Below are positions 5,470-9,208 of a stretch of DNA of 9,208 bases, one piece after another. The notes under the pieces are model-generated. The model was not told the DNA's origin, did no database searches, and saw only the letters and a list, made by a program, of their open reading frames with translations. Source of the DNA: an uncultured Oscillospiraceae bacterium (GTDB taxonomy: Bacteria > Bacillota > Clostridia > Oscillospirales > Oscillospiraceae); assembly GCA_934572355.1 (NCBI GenBank), contig CAKTKV010000058.1:1-9208 (forward strand), read 5' to 3'. Made by a program: the position numbers and the translations under genes. The first letter of the stretch is position 1. Every line of letters starts with the position of its first letter.

Positions 5470-7050
5470 ATGTGTTCGATAATGGGCTTTTGCGGCAGCG
5501 GCGTCACCTTTGCGCGTTTTAAGGAATGTTTTGACAGAACGGTATCCAGAGGGCCGGACGATACCCGTTACGTTGATACCGGGCGCGGCCTGCTCGGCTT
5601 CCACAGGCTTGCCATCATGGGTCTGCATCCGGAGGGAATGCAGCCGTTCGAACTGCACGGCAGCTACGCCGTCTGCAACGGCGAGATATACGGCTTTGAG
5701 AAGCTGCGCGAGGGACTGATCGCCAAGGGCTACAAGTTCCAGAGCGAGTCCGACTGCGAGATACTCTTGCCGCTGTATGAGCAGTACGGCACCGATATGT
5801 TCAAGCTGCTCGACGCAGAATTTGCGCTCATCATCTATGATGCCAAGACCCGCGGCTTTGTCGCCGCGCGCGACCCCATCGGCATCCGCCCGCTCTATTA
5901 CGGCTATACCGATTCCGACGAAATAGTCTTTGCCAGCGAACCGAAAAACCTCGTCGGCCTTGTCGGGAAGATCATGCCGTTCCCTCCCGGACATTATTAC
6001 ATCGACGGGAAGTTCGTCTGCTACGCCGATATGTCCAAAGTCGAGAGCGTCTGCCATGACGACCTTGAAACGGCCTGCGCGAAGATACATGAAAAGCTCG
6101 TCGCCGGTATAGAGAAGCGCCTTGTCGCCGACGCGAAGGTGGGCTTCCTGCTCTCCGGAGGGCTTGACTCCTCACTCGTCTGCGCCGTCGCCGCTCGAAA
6201 GAGCGACAAGCCCATACGCACCTTTGCCATCGGCATGGCGACGGACGCGATAGACCTCAAGTACGCTAAAGAAGTCGCAGACTACATCGGCAGCGAGCAC
6301 ACGGAGGTCATCATCACGCGCGACGATGTTATCGCGTCGCTTGATAAGCTTATCTATATCCTCGGTACCTATGACATCACGACCATCCGCGCAAGCATGG
6401 GCATGTACCTGCTGTGCAAGGCGATACATGAGCAGACCGATATCCGCGTGCTGCTGACAGGCGAAATTTCCGATGAGCTCTTCGGCTATAAATACACCGA
6501 CTTTGCACCCTCGCCCGAGGAATTCCAGAAGGAAGCCGAGAAGCGCATACGCGAGCTGCACATGTACGATGTGCTCCGCGCCGACCGCTGCATTTCCGTG
6601 AACTCCCTTGAGGCGCGCGTACCGTTCGGCGATCTTGACTTTGTAAAATACGTCATGAGCCTTGACCCGGCGATGAAGATGAACACCTACGGCAAGGGCA
6701 AGTACCTGCTGCGCCACGCCTTTGAGGGCGACTGGCTCCCGCACGATATCCTCTACCGCGAGAAGGCCGCGTTCTCCGATGCTGTCGGCCACTCCCTCGT
6801 TGACGACCTCAAGGAGTATGCCGCGTCATATTACACCGATGAGGAGTACGAGGAAAAGCGCATGAAGTATGGCCATGCGCGCCCGTTTACCAAGGAGTCG
6901 CTTCTCTACCGCGAGATATTCGAGAAGTATTACCCCGGCCAGAGCGACATGGTGGCAGACTTCTGGATGCCGAACAAGAGCTGGAAGGGCTGCGATGTCG
7001 ACGATCCCTCCGCGCGTGTGCTGTCGAACTACGGCGCAAGCGGTGTGTGA
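5470..7050 (+). CDS. asnB: Asparagine synthetase B, glutamine-hydrolysing
   Basis: This 526-residue enzyme makes asparagine from aspartate, glutamine and ATP. The N-terminal class II glutamine amidotransferase domain (about 2-200) has nucleophile Cys2, RGPDD (27-31), HRLAI (45-49), NGEIY (70-74), SDCEI (94-98) and RDPIGIRPLYYG. The C-terminal synthetase domain carries the ATP-binding loop SGGLDSS (229-235), TYDITTIRAS, GEISDE (331-336), SLEARVPF and FSDAVGHS. It aligns with E. coli AsnB throughout, including the C-terminal DDPS-R block. ATG 5470 is chosen over 5464 because the next codon must be the catalytic Cys exposed after Met removal, and because the ribosome binding site spacing fits. 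The E. coli LSGEGSDE motif reads LTGEISDE here. The gene stands alone behind its own promoter and an Asn-specific T-box, so it should be induced by asparagine starvation. Confidence 0.97.
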   Translation: MCSIMGFCGSGVTFARFKECFDRTVSRGPDDTRYVDTGRGLLGFHRLAIMGLHPEGMQPFELHGSYAVCNGEIYGFEKLREGLIAKGYKFQSESDCEILLPLYEQYGTDMFKLLDAEFALIIYDAKTRGFVAARDPIGIRPLYYGYTDSDEIVFASEPKNLVGLVGKIMPFPPGHYYIDGKFVCYADMSKVESVCHDDLETACAKIHEKLVAGIEKRLVADAKVGFLLSGGLDSSLVCAVAARKSDKPIRTFAIGMATDAIDLKYAKEVADYIGSEHTEVIITRDDVIASLDKLIYILGTYDITTIRASMGMYLLCKAIHEQTDIRVLLTGEISDELFGYKYTDFAPSPEEFQKEAEKRIRELHMYDVLRADRCISVNSLEARVPFGDLDFVKYVMSLDPAMKMNTYGKGKYLLRHAFEGDWLPHDILYREKAAFSDAVGHSLVDDLKEYAASYYTDEEYEEKRMKYGHARPFTKESLLYREIFEKYYPGQSDMVADFWMPNKSWKGCDVDDPSARVLSNYGASGV

Positions 7051-7065
7051 TATACATTAATAATG

Positions 7066-7094
7066 ATGGCGCGCTGCGTTTTGCAGCGCGCCAT
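7066..7094 (+). terminator. Rho-independent terminator of asnB, between convergent genes
   Basis: A perfect 12-bp stem, ATGGCGCGCTGC (7066-7077) with its complement (7083-7094) around the loop GTTTT, starts 15 bases after the asnB stop. The T-rich but interrupted run TTGCTGTATTATTCTGTTT follows on the + strand. The same hairpin may also stop leftward transcription from the metallo-hydrolase gene, whose stop codon is at 7103-7105, although that side is poor in T. Confidence 0.85.
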
Positions 7095-7102
7095 TTGCTG
7101 TA

Positions 7103-7750
7103 TTATTCTGTTTGCGCCTCTTTGCTGTAAAGAAGCTCCGGCCATGGGAAAACGTATACGCCGGGTTCCGTATCGGCGGTGATCTCAAGGCTGTGCCGGG
7201 AGAGCATCCGGATGTCGGCAGAGCGGAACAGCTCAAGAAAACGGTCGACTCCGCAGACCTGCTGGAGCCCCTGTTCCCCGCGGCGGTAGTGCATGGGGAC
7301 GATGATCTTGGGCTTCACAGCGTCGGTAATGCGCTTGGCTTGTGCGGCGTCGATGGTGTAATACCCGCCGACGGGGATAAGCAGCACATCGATGCTGCCA
7401 AGCTCCTCAAGCTGCGCGCCCGAGAGCTCATGGCCGAGATCGCCGAGATGCGCGAGGTTTATGCCCTCGGAGGAGATGACGGAGATGAGGTTCCTGCCGC
7501 GAAGTTCGCCGTGCTTGCCGTCGTGGAATGTCTCGATCTGGCGCAGCTTCATTTCAGGCTTGTGCCCGGAAAGAATGATCCTATCCGGGGCGCAGTGGTC
7601 GCTGTGCCCGTGGCTGCATATCACCGCGTCGGCCTTCAGCTCCGGCAGCTCAAGCCCCGGAACGGAGCCGGGGGCATAGGGGTCAAAGACCACCGTCCCG
7701 TTCTCGCAGATGACCTTAAAGCATGAGTGCCCGTACCATATCAGCTTCAT
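7103..7750 (-). CDS. UlaG/YtkL-like metallo-beta-lactamase-fold hydrolase
   Basis: This is a 215-residue cytoplasmic protein of the metallo-beta-lactamase superfamily. It has the family start MKLIWYGHSCF, the metal-binding motif HGHSDH (47-52), LAHLGDLGH with likely ligand D104, the IPVGGYYTIDAAQA stretch (about 125-138), and PMHYR with H154. This pattern is typical of the compact hydrolases related to L-ascorbate-6-phosphate lactonase UlaG and to YtkL/UPF0173. Most members are uncharacterised, so the substrate is unknown. The length agrees with the compact members. AAAGGAG (7759-7765 on the opposite strand) precedes the ATG by eight bases, and a good promoter lies just upstream, so it is probably a single-gene unit. 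It converges on asnB across the shared hairpin. The fold is confident, the specific role is not. Confidence 0.92.
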   Translation of the reverse strand: MKLIWYGHSCFKVICENGTVVFDPYAPGSVPGLELPELKADAVICSHGHSDHCAPDRIILSGHKPEMKLRQIETFHDGKHGELRGRNLISVISSEGINLAHLGDLGHELSGAQLEELGSIDVLLIPVGGYYTIDAAQAKRITDAVKPKIIVPMHYRRGEQGLQQVCGVDRFLELFRSADIRMLSRHSLEITADTEPGVYVFPWPELLYSKEAQTE

Positions 7751-7793
7751 TTAACACGCTCCTTTCAAAAATTATAACGGTGCTGTTGCTACA

Positions 7794-7823
7794 ATTATAA
7801 TATAGAAGCGGAGCGCGAGTCAA
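7794..7823 (-). promoter_or_regulatory. Sigma-A promoter of the metallo-hydrolase gene
   Basis: Read on the - strand, TTGACT (7823-7818), an 18-base spacer and TATAAT (7799-7794) form a strong promoter in an AT-rich gap. Transcription should start near 7787, about 37 bases before the ATG at 7750. Confidence 0.75.
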
Positions 7824-7841
7824 CGCCAAATTCGTGTCAGA

Positions 7842-8405
7842 TCAGAGCCGGGGACCCTGAAATCTGTCGTCGCGGTTCGAAAGACTCTTCAGGCTGAAGT
7901 TCAGGAGCGTCACAGGCTGCTTCCATGTGAGATTGGACTTGCGCGCGATAAGCTCCTTGAGATCGTTCACGCTGCCGCCTGCGATGGTGCTCTTCTGTAC
8001 CATGAAGGCCGCGTGGTTCCGGAGGAACACATACAGATAATTGCTGTCCTCCGTGAGGCGGGAGAGGGAGGAATAGCTGACAGGCTCGGTGTCGGGATTG
8101 AAGCTGAACTTCGTCGGTCCGAAGCTATAATTAAATACAGGCATCTGCCCGCCGAGCTGTTTCATCACGGCGTCCGCGCGGGACTTTGCCACGGCGTTGC
8201 TGCTGGTCAGCATGAAGCAGCCGATCATGATGCATACAAGCGAAATGCTTGTGGAGACTTTGGCCACCACGCCGAAAATGATCAATGCGGCGGAGATCGC
8301 AAGCAGGGCGACCTTTTTACCGAATTCAAAGGTGTTGTACTGTGTGATGCACATAAGCTCCACGGATTCTTTGCTGTGTGCCATTTTTGCGGTGATGTTT
8401 GTCAT
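7842..8405 (-). CDS. YcxB-like two-helix membrane protein
   Basis: This 187-residue protein has a hydrophilic N-terminus (1-30), two adjacent membrane helices (about 32-48 and 51-67) and a C-terminal cytoplasmic domain. That domain (about 95-160) has the YcxB-like pattern of a Tyr-Ser-x-Leu segment followed by NYLYVFLRNHAAFMVQKST, then a region rich in small residues and an amphipathic helix (VNDLKELIARK). YcxB-like proteins are poorly understood membrane proteins, and no enzymatic residues are evident. ATG 8405 is preferred over the longer frame opening at 8459, because AGGGGAGGT lies six bases upstream of it and the promoter -10 box (8436-8431) falls between the two starts. It is probably monocistronic, between the degV terminator and the hydrolase promoter. 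No terminator is obvious after it, so some readthrough into the hydrolase gene is possible. Confidence 0.78.
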   Translation of the reverse strand: MTNITAKMAHSKESVELMCITQYNTFEFGKKVALLAISAALIIFGVVAKVSTSISLVCIMIGCFMLTSSNAVAKSRADAVMKQLGGQMPVFNYSFGPTKFSFNPDTEPVSYSSLSRLTEDSNYLYVFLRNHAAFMVQKSTIAGGSVNDLKELIARKSNLTWKQPVTLLNFSLKSLSNRDDRFQGPRL

Positions 8406-8410
8406 TGGAG

Positions 8411-8420
8411 AACCTCCCCT
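8411..8420 (-). promoter_or_regulatory. Ribosome binding site of the YcxB-like gene
   Basis: Read on the - strand this is AGGGGAGGTT, a near-perfect Shine-Dalgarno sequence about six bases before the ATG at 8405. It decides that start against the upstream in-frame ATG at 8459. Confidence 0.8.
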
Positions 8421-8430
8421 CGTTTGACCG

Positions 8431-8459
8431 ATTATAACATTATTCCCGCCTACCGGCAA
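8431..8459 (-). promoter_or_regulatory. Sigma-A promoter of the YcxB-like gene
   Basis: On the - strand TTGCCG (8459-8454), a 17-base spacer and TATAAT (8436-8431) make a reasonable promoter. The -10 box is perfect and the -35 box matches four of six bases. The start point near 8424 leaves a short leader of about 20 bases, just enough for the ribosome binding site. Confidence 0.65.
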
Positions 8460-8460
8460 G

Positions 8461-8501
8461 TAGAAGAAACAACAGCGGCAGCGCGTTTGCGCTACCGCTG
8501 T
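8461..8501 (-). terminator. Rho-independent terminator of the degV-family gene
   Basis: On the - strand ACAGCGGTAGCGC (8501-8489) pairs with GCGCTGCCGCTGT (8484-8472) around the loop AAAC. The stem has 13 pairs including one G-U and is followed by TGTTTCTTCT. It lies 18 bases after the stop of the DegV-family gene and ends just before the next promoter, so it separates the two units cleanly. Confidence 0.88.
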
Positions 8502-8518
8502 GATCGCTGAAGTTTACA

Positions 8519-9208
8519 TCAGGGCTGTCTGCCGTTGCAGAAGTAGAACACGGTGAGAAGACCCGGACCGCAGTGCGCGCCGATGACAACACCGAGGTTG
8601 CTGATAGTGATCTCACCCACATCGGGGAAGGCTGCGCGGACTTCATCACGCACATGCTCGGCATCTTTGAGGCAGTCGGCATGGAGAATGTGCATTTCAA
8701 GACCCTTGGTGTCGATCTGTTTGAGGTCGTCAGTGACGCCGCGCAGTATCTCCGCGAGAGCCGCTTTTCTGCCGCGCACCTTCTTTGCCACATCGAGCGT
8801 GCCGCCGTCGGGCACGTACAGCACGGGCTTTACCGACAGGAGCGAGCCGACCAGCGCCGAGGCGTTCGACACGCGGCCGCCGGCCTTGAGGTAGTTGAGG
8901 TCGTCCACGGTGAAGCGGTGGGCGATCCTGAGCTTATTCTCCTCGCCCCATTTGATGACCTCGTCATAGCTCATGCCCGCTTCCATGCGCTTTACCATGT
9001 TCTCGACCAGAAGGCCGAGGCCGCCGGAGATGCAGAGAGTGTCCATGATATAGAGCTTTCTCTCGGGGTGCTCCTTGCGTGCCATCTCCGCACCGATGAG
9101 CGCCTTTTCGTAGGAGACGGACATCTTCTTTGACATATCGAGGAAGATAACGTCCTTGCCGGAATCGAGCAGGGAATTGAAAAAGTCGCAGTATATATAC
9201 TCGTTTAT
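8519..9208 (-). CDS. DegV-family fatty-acid-binding protein, 5'-partial
   Basis: Codons continue in frame past the ATG at 9136 to the window edge (INEYIYCDFFNSLL...), so the true start lies beyond the window. 229 residues are visible of the usual 280-290. DegV proteins bind a fatty acid between two domains, and some (FakB) present it to the kinase FakA for phospholipid synthesis. Visible family features are the acyl-chain-pocket region DMSKKMSVSYEKA, the Asp-Thr strand-loop in YIMDTLCISGGLGLLV, the hinge/linker RFTVDDLNYLKAGGRV, the SLLSVKPVLYV and KKVRGRKAAL blocks, and the C-terminal GAHCGPG whose His normally contacts the lipid carboxylate. The usual SSxLSGTYxSA is altered to SKKMSVSYEKA. 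A strong terminator follows. No FakA gene is visible in this window, so the role in lipid metabolism is inferred from the family only. Confidence 0.9.
   Translation of the reverse strand: MNEYIYCDFFNSLLDSGKDVIFLDMSKKMSVSYEKALIGAEMARKEHPERKLYIMDTLCISGGLGLLVENMVKRMEAGMSYDEVIKWGEENKLRIAHRFTVDDLNYLKAGGRVSNASALVGSLLSVKPVLYVPDGGTLDVAKKVRGRKAALAEILRGVTDDLKQIDTKGLEMHILHADCLKDAEHVRDEVRAAFPDVGEITISNLGVVIGAHCGPGLLTVFYFCNGRQP

Noticed and set aside
5227..6090. - strand open frame (287 codons) across the T-box and asnB
   Set aside because: It overlaps a structured RNA leader and a well-conserved coding region on the other strand, and shows no protein family features.
8406..8459. Upstream ATG at 8459 for the YcxB-like gene
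   Set aside because: The promoter -10 box and the ribosome binding site both lie between this ATG and the one at 8405, so the extra 18 codons are not expected to be translated.

Overview
The window is GC-rich, densely coded bacterial DNA. The gene families and signals point to a clostridial Firmicute, probably close to the Oscillospiraceae/Ruminococcaceae. The basis is a YlmH protein, a DegV protein, a TetM-like GTPase with a C-terminal NYN domain, sigma-A promoters, GGAGG ribosome binding sites and a T-box leader. The lineage is inferred from family content only.

Left part, + strand (1-5055): four tightly packed genes that probably form one operon whose promoter lies upstream of the window. 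They are (i) the 3' part of a TetM/EF-G-like ribosomal GTPase fused to a Rae1/YacP-like NYN (PIN-fold) RNase domain, (ii) ylmH, an S4-domain ribosome-associated protein that overlaps the first gene by 14 nt, (iii) pepT, peptidase T with every expected metal ligand, and (iv) a 12-helix MFS transporter that is essentially coupled to pepT. The first two genes look like a ribosome-rescue or translation-quality pair. The last two look like peptide use and small-molecule transport.

Middle (5056-7050): a stand-alone asparagine-sensing unit. A consensus sigma-A promoter drives a roughly 300-nt T-box leader followed by asnB. The leader's specifier codon (AAC, Asn) and the variable base of its T-box sequence (C, matching discriminator G73 of tRNA-Asn) both agree with the product, a glutamine-dependent asparagine synthetase. 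No strong intrinsic terminator is visible after the antiterminator, so how the switch acts is open. A perfect 12-bp hairpin closes the unit.

Right part, - strand (7103-9208): three genes read leftward and converging on asnB: a partial DegV-family fatty-acid-binding protein with its own terminator, a small two-helix YcxB-like membrane protein with its own promoter, and a UlaG/YtkL-like metallo-beta-lactamase-fold hydrolase with its own promoter. No tRNA or rRNA genes, CRISPR arrays, insertion sequences or phage genes were seen.
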